From NCBI GenBank assembly GCA_009741485.1, contig CM019230.1:4994377-5058376 (forward strand): 64,000 bases of DNA. Direction: 5' to 3'. Each line of letters starts with the position of its first letter. Within the stretch, counting starts at the first letter, position 1. This DNA comes from Malurus cyaneus samueli (Eukaryota; Chordata; Aves; Passeriformes; Maluridae). Under the pieces are notes generated by a model that worked only from the letters and a program-made list of their open reading frames with translations, did not search any database and was not told the DNA's origin. Positions 29,741 to 42,456 of this stretch are shown here, piece by piece. Made by a program: the position numbers and the translations under genes.

Positions 29741-31299
29741 GCCAAGGCAGTGTTGGTTTACTGAGAAGGGATTGCTCTGGTGAGCGGGCAGGTTCAGCAG
29801 AGATAAAATTGGGGGAAACTGGAGAAGCTGGGAGTGAAAAAGGAAAAAATGGAAATGAAAAATAAGTTGGTAATTTCAGAAATGGTTATTTCATTCCCTG
29901 TGGGTTTGTTTGACCAGCAGGAGCAGTTTCATGGGAGATAAAGGAGACTATTCTTCAGAAATAGCTGGAAGTGCTGCAGGGTTTGATCCTTTATAGCAAA
30001 CTCCTGTGGGCTCAGAAAGCTCCACCTGCCTGGTACAGCTCTTTCTCAGTGATATTTTGGGGGATGCTTTTGGCTCCAAGCTCTGTTCTTCACTGACATC
30101 CAAAGAAAAGGGACTGGAGGGGGCCAGGATTCTCCAGGAGGGCTGAACTCTGAACTCCAAGAGGAAGGGAAACATGCTAAAATCTAAACATCGTTTTTTT
30201 GTAAGTGGAGCAAACAAGTGGAAGTTGTGGAGTGCAGCCCTAGAATTCCACTTGTTCAGAAAGGGATGGTTTTATGGGATCCTTCTGCAATAAAAGTGCA
30301 TAAAAACCTGGGAGTTCCAACCTTGTGTGAAGTATGAGGCATAAGCTACCACCATTAGCACAGAAAGTCTGAGGTAGAGGAGGGATATTAATTTTTGTTA
30401 TTTCAATAGGAGAGGGGGGAAAAACCCTTTAAACCTTTTAGATTGCCATTCTCAGTTTCTGTATTCCTTTTGGAATTTAGATTTAGGCTTTTCTTTTGCC
30501 TCCTGAGCACTACTGGGAGTTGTTGGAGCAGAATCACCATTACCCCGCAGTGTTGCATGCAAGCCCATTTTATTCTTTCCAGAGGATCAGATTTTATGAA
30601 TTAGATTCTGTGAATTACAGCCTTCCAAAACCAGAGGCATTTCAAAAATCTGAGTGGAATTCAACCCACCATCTCATTAAATTGTTTAAAAACTCCTCGT
30701 GCAGAACAGACAGCAAATAGGTTGAAGATATTTTTACCATCTACAGTTCTGTGCTGACTGTAACTCCAGGTTCGTGTTTCAAAGGAATGTAAATGAAGCT
30801 TTTTTTGAGTGAATTGGGAGTTGATTAGTTAGAAACAATCTGCCATTTCCCAGAGTAACAGATCCTACATAACACAGAGTAAAAGGAGATGCATAACCTC
30901 AGAGGTACCTGGGGTTTTTTTCTGGATTTGGGTTTCCAGTGAGTAAAAAAGCAAGTGCAGTGTACCACAGTGCAACATAAACTGCAAGTGTATTAAAAAC
31001 AAATCATTCTCATGCATCATACGCTACTTTTTAAAAAGGAAAAATATGCATTAAAAAGATTTGTTCAATCATAGGTCTGCCTTCTAGCACCAGAGATCAA
31101 TGTGCAGTCTGATTAAGTTGTGCTCTATAGATTTCTGCAGTCAAGTTCATCAAAGAACCCATTTCTCTTCCTCTAATGATGCTTGAACCTAAAGTTCTTC
31201 TCTGAAGTGCTTTAATTTTCACTTGGTCATTACAAGAAGACAGTGACTTAATGAACTGCAAATAGGAGAAGAAAGTAACATAAATCATTTTTGCATCCT

Positions 31300-31560
31300 T
31301 TTTTGTGGTATTAGCATAACTCTTCTTTCATCATTTTAATGCCTCCAGTGGTTCCTGCACGTATGACGGCAAAAATTAAATTATACTGCATTTTTTGCAA
31401 TCCAGCATACCAATAAAAATATAAAATCATTAGAATAATCGAGATAAATTAATGTCAGCAGACTGTAATGTTATTTTACATTGTGCTACAGTAACTGTTA
31501 GAGTGAGTTTCCTGCTGAGAAAAGAAACCACTTCACATTTATCATAAATAATCAGTAAAG
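31300..31560. promoter_or_regulatory. Candidate conserved non-coding element
   Basis: Dense AT-rich unique sequence with CACGTATGACGGC near 31359 and a TCATTAGAATAATCGAGATA segment near 31427. There are no open frames and no repeats. A regulatory role is inferred from composition. Confidence 0.27.
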
Positions 31561-33517
31561 ATTTGTAAACTCTTCCTCTGTGAAGACCTGCTCAAAACCA
31601 CTTATTTGACAAATATAAGCCACTGGTTTCTTGCCTTGGTGCTTCTGACTGAAGGTAATATTCAGAACTCTAAAATGAGACAGTAATTTAATTTTTTTTT
31701 TCTGGCCTCCTGCTTCTGGCTTCTCACTCTGTGTGGTTCTGTGTAACCTGAAAAATCACATTGCTCTTAATATTTTTCTAAAATAGCACCTGAAGAGATA
31801 AAAACAAAATAAAAGCGTGAATCACATCCAAAGGCAGTAAAAAGCAGGACAGAAATAACTGCTGGGTGATTTTCCTGGGTTCAGTGCCCTGGACTGGAAT
31901 CTGTTGACTGCAGGGGAGTTGGGAGCCAGCAGAAAATGAGAATTCTGGAGGATGAGCCCGGCCACAACCAGGCTGATGTCTGGAAACATGAAACCCCAGG
32001 GTTTTGAGGGAATTTCTTTGTTTCAATCATTCAAACATTCCTGAGAATTTCCCCACTTCGATTCTGGACAAAAATCTGTAGCAATATCAATAAAGGCAGT
32101 GCCATAGGGTGGGAGAGCTGATATTGCTTCAAAATAATGATATGGAAATAAAATAAAGAGTTTGAAGCAGCTGCTCTTTGTTCCAAGGGAGTTCTCTTCC
32201 AGAGAGAGGAACTGCTCCTGCTCCACTCTTCCCTCACTCACCCTTCTCATCCCCTCTCTGCTCTGAAATTTTCTCTGACAGTCTTTTTTCTTAAGGAAAA
32301 TTTAATCAAATTTAATATTTTTTTTTAAATTTAACACTAATTTTGCATCCCTGTTTTTTTCCCAACAATCTATTGATGAATAACTTCTCAAAATATTAAA
32401 TTATTATATGTTCCACTGGAGTGCTTGCTGTAACTCCTGGGCGTTGATTATTGCCGTGTTTCTGGAAATGCTCTGACATGTTTGTGTAAATAAAATTAAT
32501 ATTTCTGATCACTGGAGCCTCTTAACATTTTTTTTAAAATTGAATTAAAAGCTGGAATTAATTGCAAATGAATGATTCAAAATTGTCATTTACACTCTTG
32601 CAGTTTAATGGTTTGGAAACAGTAAATATTTTTTGCAGAAGCACCCAGTGAAAACTGAAATCAGTGGCTAAAGAGAGATTTTATGTAACTTTTAGAAAAT
32701 AAGAGTTTCCTGAATTTGGCACTGCTATCCTTTATCTGAACAGCATCCTTATAAAACCAGGATAGGGTGAAAAATCACTGCAGCAGCTCTGCAAATGGGT
32801 CCCCCAGTGGCTTTAGGCATTTGTTATTAAACACAAAATATCACTTAAGGTACTGAGCATCCTCAGAATGAAGGAATAAATCCTTCACTGGGCAATCACC
32901 TCCACAGGTAATTCTCCAACAATAATAAACTGTTTAGCTTCATATGCTTTAATGCATTTTATGCATTTCTTTCTTCATTTATTTTAGAAAATGATCTTTA
33001 TTCAGTAGTGGCTCCAACGGGAGCTGTTGCACAATATTATGCAGCAGAGGCAGCTCAGGGCTGGTAAAACACCTTTAAATATCTGTGGTATTTTTGCACA
33101 AACATAAAGCTACTCCAGATTTGGGTTCAGCCTCATGAAGCTCTGCACAAATGCAGGATAAAGCATTTATTGGAATTGTCAGTTACAAAGAGCCAAGTGC
33201 TGCTCATCCTGCTCCCACCTGGGATCTGCTCTAACAGCAGCAGAGGAGGCAAAGAAGATCTTTTGCCTTTTAATTACACACAAATCACTGGCATTACCCA
33301 GCTGTGTTTAGGACTGGGATGTAATCCTAAAACATAATTTCCGTCATTAAAAAATCATCATTACTCTTTTGTGTATTATGTGCAAGGAAAGATTTTCCTT
33401 CAGCATTAAAATTTCATTTTCACAAATACATGCAAATGCTATTATTTCAGTCTGTGGTCACTGATAACCAAAATTTGAAGAAATTGCAAAGTTCTCTTGT
33501 GTCACTCTGCAGCCATT

Positions 33518-33605
33518 ATCACAGAATTATAGAATGCCTTGGGTTGGAAGGGGCCACCAGAGTTTCACCTCTGAAATGCAGGTTAACTGGTAAGGATTTA
33601 ATCCA
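33518..33605 (-). mobile_element. CR1 LINE 3'-end fragment, antisense
   Basis: ATCACAGAATTATAGAATGC followed by a TTGGGTTGGAAGGGGCCACC-like segment is the reverse complement of the 3' terminus of avian CR1, which ends in ATTCTATGATTCTGTGA-type repeats. Only about 90 nt is recognisable. The 5' part is absent, as is usual for this family. Confidence 0.75.
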
Positions 33606-34764
33606 GATTTAAATGTATCTTACTGATTCTGTGATTTAATTACGTGACTGATTTCATTTTCCTGACCAGCCCTTGTGGAGAGCAAACCCACTATTCTGAC
33701 AACACATGGATTTTTCTGTCAGAAATTCAAAGTATAATCTATGGAAAACAGACTTGCTCATGCGTGATTGAAGACAGAGCTTGTCTGACCAAAGCTGGTT
33801 TTTTGTAGTCACATGAAAGAGGAAGAGTTCGTGGAATCATAAATTCAGGTGTTGTCCTGGATCCCAACCAATATTCTTGGCTCATTCTCATTAAAACACT
33901 GCTTTCCTGACAGACTGAGATGGCAGCAGTGAAATGGGAGATGGTGGAGTCCCAAAATATCCAATGCACTTACTCTGCTACCTGTGTTATAAAAAAAAAT
34001 ATTAGTTTAAAAGTAAAATAAACCAAATAATGCCACTTCTCCTGTCATAATTCATACAGAGATCATGACAGAACATGGCCTGGGTTTCAGACCCTCTCAG
34101 ATCATCCTGAAAGACCTGCCAAGAAAATTTCCAGCTTGGATGGAAGGAGGGAAAAAGATCTCTCCTCATTCTCTTATATCCCTCTTGCACCCTCATCAGT
34201 CAAATTAACAGATTTTTTGAGCAGAAGATTTAAACAGATACCTCTCTCTTATTTTTCGTTCATCTTCCCTGAGAAAAAAATGCCAGCCTCTACTTTCTGG
34301 GGAATAGAGTTTGCATTAATTGCTGCTTCAAACAGCATAAACTCAAACATGGAAATTCAGTCAGAGATGAGACAGTAATGGAAATCGTGCCCCAAAAAAA
34401 AAAAAAAAAGCAACAACTTCTCTCATAAGGATTCAAGCGCAAAAGAAAAGAGACAGGGAAAATATGCTACAGGGCACGTAAAGAATCGATTCCAAACAAA
34501 ATGTGTTTCACAGATTTCCCACAAGACACCGGCAGCTCCTTGCTGCAGTTCATTCCCAAATTCCTCCAGGGAGCCGGTGGATGAAGGCAGCTCATTCTAA
34601 ATCTGAACAGGGCTGGGGAAAGAGAGCTCTGGAATGTGATGGAGGAGGCACAGAGTGCCCAGAGCAACCTGGGCACCATTCCCTGAGTGAAATCCCAGCA
34701 GAAAATTCCCCTGGACACAGGGCTGGAGCCAGGGAGGGCTCAGGGAGCACAAAGGAATGAGCAC

Positions 34765-34960
34765 AGAATCACCAGGGGTGGAAGAGACCTTCAAAATCCT
34801 CGAGTCCAACCCATGCCCAACACCTCAACTAATCCACGGCACCAAACACATCCAATCTTTGGTGACTGCACCCCCTCCCTGGGCAGATCATTCCAATGGT
34901 TTATCACTCTTTCCATCAAATACTTCCTCCTGATATCCAAGCAGGCACTTCTGCTGGCCC
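34765..34960 (-). mobile_element. CR1 LINE 3' fragment, antisense
   Basis: The segment CAGAATCACCAGGGGTGGAA, then TCGAGTCCAACCC, CTCCCTGGGCAG, ATTCCAATGG and CTTCCTCCTGATATCCAA follows the avian CR1 3' region in reverse orientation. It may extend, more diverged, to about 35060. Related short pieces may lie just upstream (34610-34690). No reverse transcriptase frame survives. Confidence 0.85.
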
Positions 34961-35060
34961 AGGGCTGTTTGTGGCTCTGCAGTCTCCTCTCTCTGTGTCT
35001 GAGCTCATCCAGAGCAGGGATCCCAATGCCCTGTGAGAGCTCTGCAGCTGAACCAAGGAC

Positions 35061-36235
35061 TGCAAGCTGGGAAAATATGATTTTCTCCTTCTTTGGTCTT
35101 ATTCATTCAGTTCTGAACAGATTTAAGGAGAATCTGTAGGGTGAGAGTGAATGGGAAGGGAAAGGAGCAGTGCAGGGCTGAATCCAACCACGTTAAACAT
35201 TCAATTCTTTCCACGACAAATGGCTTTCTGTTGCAAGCTCTGGAGCAGAAAATCCGTGATTTGCCTAGATCATCCACAAGAACTCATCAAACAAAGTGGA
35301 ACATAAAGGTGTCTAATTTCCTCAGGCTCATTTGAAAAAACTCAGGTTTGATATCCATAAAGCTGGTTAGAAATCCTAACACCATAAAGAGTGGAAAGCA
35401 ACAGGAGAGTCACTGATTTTCTTGGCCTGATGCTGACCAGTTCTCTTGCTGGAAAATGAATGAAAAATCACTGGCTGGTTATAAAATCAGTCAACATGAA
35501 GCCTGCTAGGATCCCCTACCACAAGGACATTCTTTCATGCCGTAGTTCAGCAGAGCAGCGAGCAGTTGTGTTTACCTTTCCCATCAGTTAAACACCAGAA
35601 TCTGGATATTTTCTCAGGAATCCCACAGATGGGATGTTCATCAGCACGCTGAGCTGTGCTAGGGCTCCAGCAGCCCTAACTACAGATTGGCAATGCATAA
35701 AAAACCTGAAAAAAATCCCTTTTCTGCCCAGGAAACGTGTCTGCAGTGGCAGCCTGCAGCTGCTGCTGCCTCAGAGCAGCCCTGGCTGGTGAAATGCTGC
35801 AGGCAGGCGTGGGGATTGCAGCATTCCAGCAGCATCCTGAACCCATTCCATGGACCTGGGACACCAGCTGGGAGCAGGGATTCAAATGGCCTGGAAGGAA
35901 AATCTGGCTGTGCTGAATTCCGTGGCAGAAGTTTCTTTTTCCTCAGCAGAGCCAGGATCTCACTGCGGGCAGTCTGTACCCTGTTTGTACAGAATTGTTT
36001 TCCTGCTGTGGATTTTAGGGGGGAGGAAGAGGCTGTTTTTCCGGGAATAATTTCTGTAACCGAGCCAAGATTTAGAGAATCCATATCAGGCAATCCACTT
36101 CCACATTTCATTTCCAAAGGAAACTCAAATAATTTCCTTGACTAATGCCAAGGAAATGAGGCTTCTTTTTCAGCAGAAAAACCCTCAATCTGGACACATT
36201 TTGAAGCCAAACCAAGCTGCTGGAAAGGGGGGATT
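35061..36235. other. Intron sequence without recognisable gene
   Basis: Unique sequence, somewhat GC-richer around 35680-36060, where 145- and 152-codon frames overlap on opposite strands. Neither shows a domain or convincing splice context, so I treat both as chance. Confidence 0.6.
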
Positions 36236-36239
36236 GATG

Positions 36240-36684
36240 TGATGCCTCCGATTTTCAGCTTCTATATTTTCCATGGTTTTTCTGTACCCCTGGGATTCTT
36301 CAGTGTTTAACTCCAGACTCCACAGACAGTGCTGAGCTCCTGCTCTCCCATTTTCACACAAAACAATTCCTCTGCAGCCCCAAACTCAAGGACACCTCCC
36401 TGTGCCAGGCCCCAAGAGATGGAAACAAGAGAGAATTGGGGGAGCCAAGTTGGAGTTTTTGACTGCATTGGCTGCAGCTGCAATTGGAGGATTCAGCCCC
36501 GATGTGCAAATGGAAAAAAGTGAGAAAGGGTGAAAAAGCCGTGAGCCATTGTCCATTGTGGGTGCAGCCCTGGCTGGGCTGGGACTGCCCTGGATGGCCC
36601 TGAAGGCTCTGCCATGAACAGAACTGATTTGGATTCTCTCAGTTTATCCAGCCTCTGGTTTAGGTTAGCTGGGTTAAGGCAGCA
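36240..36684 (+). mobile_element. Solo LTR of an endogenous retrovirus-like element, copy 1
   Basis: The element starts TGATGCC at 36240 and ends GCAGCA at 36684, flanked by the 4-bp duplication GATG (36236-36239 and 36685-36688). About 300 bp of its interior is nearly identical to copies at 39.7 and 42.0 kb. No gag, pol or env sequence lies nearby, so it is a solitary LTR left by recombination. A 4-bp target duplication is typical of gammaretrovirus-like elements. The family is unnamed here because I cannot search a library. Confidence 0.8.
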
Positions 36685-36834
36685 GATGAAGTTTTATACT
36701 GAGCTGTCAACAGGATCCAGAGGAGAGGGTTCCCCCAAATCTGTGGGAAGCCAGTGGTCAGTGACCCCAAACCCTGCTCAGTGACAGAGCTGCTGTTAAT
36801 ACTTCAGTTGCATTGGAAAAGAAATTCTGAATAT

Positions 36835-36895
36835 AATTATATAAATTATACATTTAATATTAATTATATGATATAAAAATATAATTCTGACAGAA
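36835..36895. repeat. AT-rich low-complexity tract
   Basis: ATATAATTATATAAATTATA-type sequence, almost no G or C. Nothing else is visible in it. Confidence 0.85.
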
Positions 36896-37069
36896 CTGAC
36901 AAACCGCTTTAGAGGGATTTGAAAACGGCTTGAAGAGACTTAAAAAATTATGAAACTGGTGGATTACACCCAACCTGTGAGTGTTGTGGTGATGGTGGTT
37001 TTTCATTCATGGGTTTTATTTCCCTTTCTCCTGTAGGTTTTGGCATAAGGGTTAGAAACTTTCTTGCAG

Positions 37070-37480
37070 TGCTGCTCATTCGGGACTGAAATTTATCGTT
37101 CACTTAGCTCCTAAAAAAATAATCCAATTTTTCAAGCCGGTAGAAAATAGTGTGAATTATTCACCTTGCTTCATTATTATAAGATATTTTATGGTGGCAC
37201 CAGAGAAGTCATTATTCATAACGTATGGGATCATCTTTTATCAAATGTTTTCTCCTTTATCTTCTTGTAAACGTCTTGAAACGATGAAGTAAATCTTGAA
37301 TCATCCAGTCAAAAGCGCCCAACAATGATAAATTGTTGCATTATGTGCATAGGATTGCAACTGCAGTGTTTCTCTCAAAAGTGCATATTAGCTTTTACTT
37401 CTGAGAAACGAGACTTTTCATAGGAATTTTTCTTTAAGTGCTTCACTTTATCATAACACTGAATATCTGCCCTGCAGTTT
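37070..37480. promoter_or_regulatory. Candidate conserved non-coding element
   Basis: About 400 nt of complex AT-rich unique sequence with isolated CpGs (AACGTATGGG near 37220, AAACGTCTTGAAACGATGAA near 37269) and TAAT-like motifs. No open frame exceeds chance. It resembles deeply conserved intronic enhancers in composition only. Confidence 0.3.
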
Positions 37481-38070
37481 AGAGGCAAATGCAACCAAAA
37501 AAGTAGGGCTGGGGAGACCAGTAGGCTTCTGCTTTTCAGAGAGAGTGAGCCAAATATAAAACAGATATTTAAATGTAAAGGAAAAACCTATAACTTGGCA
37601 GGAAAAAAGCCAGCTGGAGCAGTGTGAGGGAGAGAGACTGTGTTTGTGTGTGTGTGTGATAAATTGTGGGAGTGAGTTTAACTGCAGCTGTCTGACTCGG
37701 GCAGATTAATGCCATGGAGGGAAGGTGACTTTTGAAACTCCAAAACCAAATTTTTCTTGGGGAATGAGGGCTAGAGCATGGCCAAGGTTATTGTGACAGC
37801 AAGGTGGAAAGCTCATTTTGTTCAAAGATGAAGTGCTCACCTGGTGGTTACTTGATGTGACTGACCCAAAAGAGAGACAGCTGAAACCTGGTGAAATCTT
37901 TTGGTTTAATTGTGTGAATGATTCAGGTAAGACCAGAAGTAATTCTCCTACTTTCTGCAAAAAATGTATTTTCAGTTAAATACCTGCATTGTTCCTCACA
38001 GCATCAGAGTCTTTGTCTGAAAACCAACCTGGCATCTGAGCCATCTCTCATTTCTTCATAATTCAGCTCA

Positions 38071-38102
38071 TTTGGTGACTTTGCCTTCACAAAGTCACCA
38101 AA
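38071..38102. other. Perfect 13-bp stem hairpin with 6-nt loop
   Basis: TTTGGTGACTTTG at 38071-38083 pairs exactly with CAAAGTCACCAAA at 38090-38102 around the loop CCTTCA. The surrounding intron has no repeat that explains it. It is far too short for a typical microRNA precursor. Confidence 0.92.
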
Positions 38103-39670
38103 ACTACAACAGTTTTCTGGTTCAAATCTTGACAAAGATGCACAGGGCCAAATTAAGCCAAATTCAGCCATTTTTTGTGTTATGTTTTACCATCCCAGCT
38201 TCACCATCTCATCTTCTTTGTAGCTTTAAAATCCCAGGATGAAATCAGTGGGGATTTTGCATTTTTTTTGGAGGTTGGGATCCCATTCCTTAAACTTCCA
38301 GCCCTCAGACATGGAGAAAACACCAGGTTTAAATTAATTCTGCTGCCCCTTTACTGAGAGCAGAACCAGGCACAGCAACAACAGCACACCCAAAACTCTC
38401 TGAAAGCAAAACCAACGGGGCATAAACGGGAGCAGAATTCAGGTAATGCCAGACAAAACATTGCTGCTGCAGGAAATGATGGTGCCTCGCTGATCTGTGT
38501 CTCTGAGGAGTCTGGAATGGTGATGTTCTAGGCTCTGTTGACAGGTCCAGGTAAAATCCTGAGCCTGGTGAAGCTCCACAGCACAGCCTGGCCCATCTTT
38601 GCTGCTCTTAACCCTGCTGAAATATGTGAAGAGAAAATGCAGCAAAACAAGGCATTAAAATGTTGTTTGGATTCTCCTTCCTGAGCACTGAGAAAGCTTT
38701 CCTTACCATTTCCTATTTTATTTTTTTTAAGATGGACTAAAAATACCTGCGTCTTCCAGTTACACTCCTGAAATCAATAGGGGAAAAAGTAAATTACTGC
38801 TCCTTCTCTGACGTCCCTGCTATTATGGCCTCGGTGGGGTGAAATTACTTTACCATTAATTAGATTTTTAAAAAATATCGGAATGGCTTCTGTATAATTC
38901 CCCTGGGTGTTTATGCACCTCCCCAGCTTTTTAAATCCATTTCCAGGAGATCAGGGATTGATTTTGAGGAGATTTAATAACCCATTGGTGGCTGTATAGC
39001 TGCCCTATGGTGTTGGTTAGACTTTCTAATGGCTCTGAGCAGCAAGTCAATATTTGCAGCAAAAATATGCACGAGTGTTCACATCCCAGCCCTGTAAAAT
39101 CATCTGGAGCTCTGAAAATGTTCAAGTTCAGCTCCCATGTGTGCTTTCAAAGCCAAATTCAAAGCCAAATTCACCATCCTCAGTCACTGAGATTCAGTTC
39201 CTACCTGGAGAACCACCCAAAGGGAGAGCAGAGGTGGAAACATCTAAAAACAGCGTGGGCAGCGTGTGGATGGGGATGTGCAGGGGATTTCAAAGACATC
39301 TGAACATGCTCCTCACAGCAAGATCCTCGTCCAGCAACCCCAAACTTCTGAAATTTGGAGCAGTGTGTCGTCTGACCCAAGGCCTTGTAGTTAGGAAAAG
39401 GTTCCCTAAAAGGAACTCCCTGAGAGGAGTTTCAGAGGAAGAAAAAGGAGAGCAGAATCGTATTTGAAGTATTCTGATTTCTCTTGTTTGGCCGTCATAA
39501 TTCCATTGCTGACGTTTTGTCTGGGTTGGTTGAGTTGGTGCCTTGCCTTGGATTTCAACTTTATGCTGTGGATAAAATACAAATCAGGAAAAATAATTTA
39601 AAATAAGCCTCCTATGGAGATGCTGCTGTGGCTGGATGGTTTTCACAAGCCAGCTTTGGGGATGTTTGGG

Positions 39671-40131
39671 TGATGCTTCAGGATTTCAGTTTCTCTATTT
39701 CCATGTCTCTGTACCCCTGTGATTCTTCAGTGTTTCACTCCAGACTCCACAGACAGTGCTGAGCTCCTGCTCTCCCATTTTTACACAAAACAATTCCTCT
39801 GCAGCCCCAAACTCAAGGACACCTCCCTGTGCCAGGCCCCAAGAGATGGAAACAAGAGAGAATTGGGGGAGCCAAGTTGGAGTTTTTGACTGCATTGGCT
39901 GCAGCTGCAATTGGAGGATTCAGCAAATCCCGATGTGCAAATGGACAAAAGTGAGAAAGGGTGAAAAAGCCGTGAGCCATTGTCCATTGTGGGTGCAGCC
40001 CCTGGCTGGGCTGGGACTGCCCTGAATGGCCCTGAAGGCCCTGCCATGAACAAAACTTAAAATAAATATAATGGTTTTTTTTTTCTCTGAATTATGTCCA
40101 GCCTCTGGTTTAGGTAAGCCCGGACCAGGCA
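39671..40131 (+). mobile_element. Solo LTR of an endogenous retrovirus-like element, copy 2
   Basis: It starts TGATGCTTCAGG and ends near CCAGGCA. The interior matches copies 1 and 3 closely over more than 300 bp. AATAAA at 40061-40066 is in the expected place for an LTR polyadenylation signal. I see no clean target-site duplication (TGGG before, TTGT after), so one boundary may be off or mutated. No internal viral genes adjoin it. Confidence 0.75.
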
Positions 40132-42010
40132 TTGTGAGCTTTAGTGCTGGAGTTTGTAACACAGGGATGTGCTCATTTCCAGTTTCCTGTTATTCCATCC
40201 TCTCTTCTTTTGAGTTTGGGGAAGCTCTTCCAGCAGGCAGCAGCACACAATCCTGGCAGGAGGTTTGCACATCTTCTGGAAACCTTGCCCCAAATGCTGT
40301 CATTGGCCTAAGTCTTTCTCATTCACAGCAAAGAGGTGGAAAACTTTGGCCAGGGCGAGAGACCACCCTGGAAAGTGCCTTCAAAATACCTGCAGTCCTG
40401 AGCAATTTAATGGCATTTGCAGCAAAACATTTTGTTTTTCAGAAATCCCTTTATAGGTAGCAGGGAAAAGCTTTGAGCTGCTCAGCACAGGAGCATCTGG
40501 AGCACCAGGAACTCTGTCAGCGCTGGGGAAATCATCCTAATCTTCCCTTTTGTTTTCACTGACATTTTTATAGGGGCTCTTCTTTTAGCACATCATTGAT
40601 TGAGCCTGAAATAGCGTAATCAACTCAGTGGGAATTACCAGCCATAGATTAGAGCCAAATTCTGCTTTCAGCTCTGGCTGGCTGAGTCCACATCATTTTG
40701 CTGCAGTTACTGTGAGTTTACCTCGGGGTATCACGGAGCAGAATCCATGAATCTGCATTTCCAAGGCAGCCTGATGTTTGTAAACACTGGATAGTGATTA
40801 CTAATTGAACCTCATTGTTTAACTGGAGGTTGTTTTCCTCCTGAAGAGACCTACCCATTATCATTAATTAGCACTACTTAATTAAATCCTGCTTTCCTTC
40901 TGATTTCTTGGAATACTTTTGCATTGAATGCTTTCAAACCACAATTTTGTTTCTTTATATTTGACTTTAAATATATCTTATCTTTTATTACTGCTTTTAC
41001 CTTCAGTCTTTATATTACTTTATTTTCTCATTGGAGTTAATCGAGTTGTGCTGAGCTTGGTTGGTTTTTGTGAAAACAGAGATCTGTGCTTGGGGTTAAA
41101 TGCTTTTCCCTCACTTTATCAAATAATTATGGAAGGTGTACTTTAAATACTAAGGATTGTTCACCTCCTTTCTCAGATTTTTTGTTTTAAAGTTAAACCT
41201 TCTTTGATGGAAAAATTTTCCTAGTAATATCTGGAGTAAAAATAAGAATTTTCTTATTTTTGATCACTGCCTCAGTGTACGAGCCTGATTTTCAGTGAGT
41301 GTTGGTAACACAACTTCCCAGTTCCTTGCAACTGCTCCAAATCCTGCAGTTTGCTCTGAGAACTGGATTTACACAAAAGGAAGCCTTCTCTGTATTTAAA
41401 AAAGTGCTTTTTCCTAATGAATATGTGAGAAAAATATGGAAATGTGACACAGAAACAGTAAAAGTCTTTTGTTAAAGGATCCCTCCTTATATTGCTTAGG
41501 CCATTCATTACTGCAGTGTTCCTTGGGAGTCTGGAATAATTTGGAGAGACCAAAAAATGAACCTGGGACAGCAGCTCATAGGTGTCTTGTTTTCCTTATA
41601 TTAATGTGTAGGTGTTTGTTATTCCCATCAGCCATACCTTAACAGGTAATAACAGAGATTTTGGATGCACTTGGCATTCTCTGTCAGATTTTCCAAGCAG
41701 TAGCAGGTGTCTTGGGAACCATCACTCCTTTTGACCCCCCAGCTGCTTCTGCTGCTCTCAGGTCGAGTTCTGGGTTCCAAACCCTTCTGTAAATCCAGCC
41801 CTCGCTGGGTATCTCGAGGCTGATCAGAGCACAGGTGGAATCCCAGTCCTGGAAGTGACAAAAACGTGACCCCAACCCTGCCCTGTGGGCACCTGAACAG
41901 AGCAGAGACCTGAACCCTGCCCATGGGAGGGGGTGATCCCAGATCAGCTCACTGTTCCTGGTTTAGGAAGGAGTTCCAGGCTGCAGTGAAAAGCAGAGAG
42001 CACACAAATG

Positions 42011-42456
42011 TGATGCCTAAATCTGATTTACCTATATCAGGGGCTGGACAGAATTGAGAGAATCCAAAGCAGTTCTGTTCATTCAGGGCCTCCAGGGCCA
42101 TCCAGGGCAGTCCCAGCCCAGCCAGGGGCTGCGCCCACAATGGACAATGGCTCACGGCTTTTTCACCCTTTCTCACTTTTGTCCATTTGCACATCGGGAT
42201 TTGCTGAATCCTCCAATTGCAGCTGCAGCCAATGCAGTCAAAAACTCCAACTTGGCTCCCCCAATTCTCTGTTGTTTCCATCTCTTGGGGCCTGGCACAG
42301 GGAGGTGTCCTTGAGTTTGGGGCTGCAGAGGAATTGTTTTGTGTGAAAATGGGAGAGCAGGAGCTCAGCACTGTCTGTGGTGTCTGGAGTGAAACACTGA
42401 AGAATCACAGGGGTACAGAGACATGGAAATGGAGAAACTGAAATCCTAAAGCATCA
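42011..42456 (-). mobile_element. Solo LTR of an endogenous retrovirus-like element, copy 3
   Basis: Read on the minus strand it starts TGATGCTTTAGG at 42456 and ends GGCATCA at 42011, so the termini are inverted repeats. Flanks are AATG and AAAG, a possible 4-bp duplication with one mismatch. The interior is nearly identical to copies 1 and 2 but in opposite orientation. No coding remnant of a provirus is visible. Confidence 0.8.

Noticed and set aside
38071..38102. Hairpin as a bacterial-type transcription terminator
   Set aside because: The context is a vertebrate intron and no T-run follows the stem.
36329..42371. Repeated open frame with identical start (MLSSCSPIFTQNNSS) in three places
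   Set aside because: It lies inside the solo LTRs. The shared frame reflects recent common origin of the repeats, and its length differs between copies.
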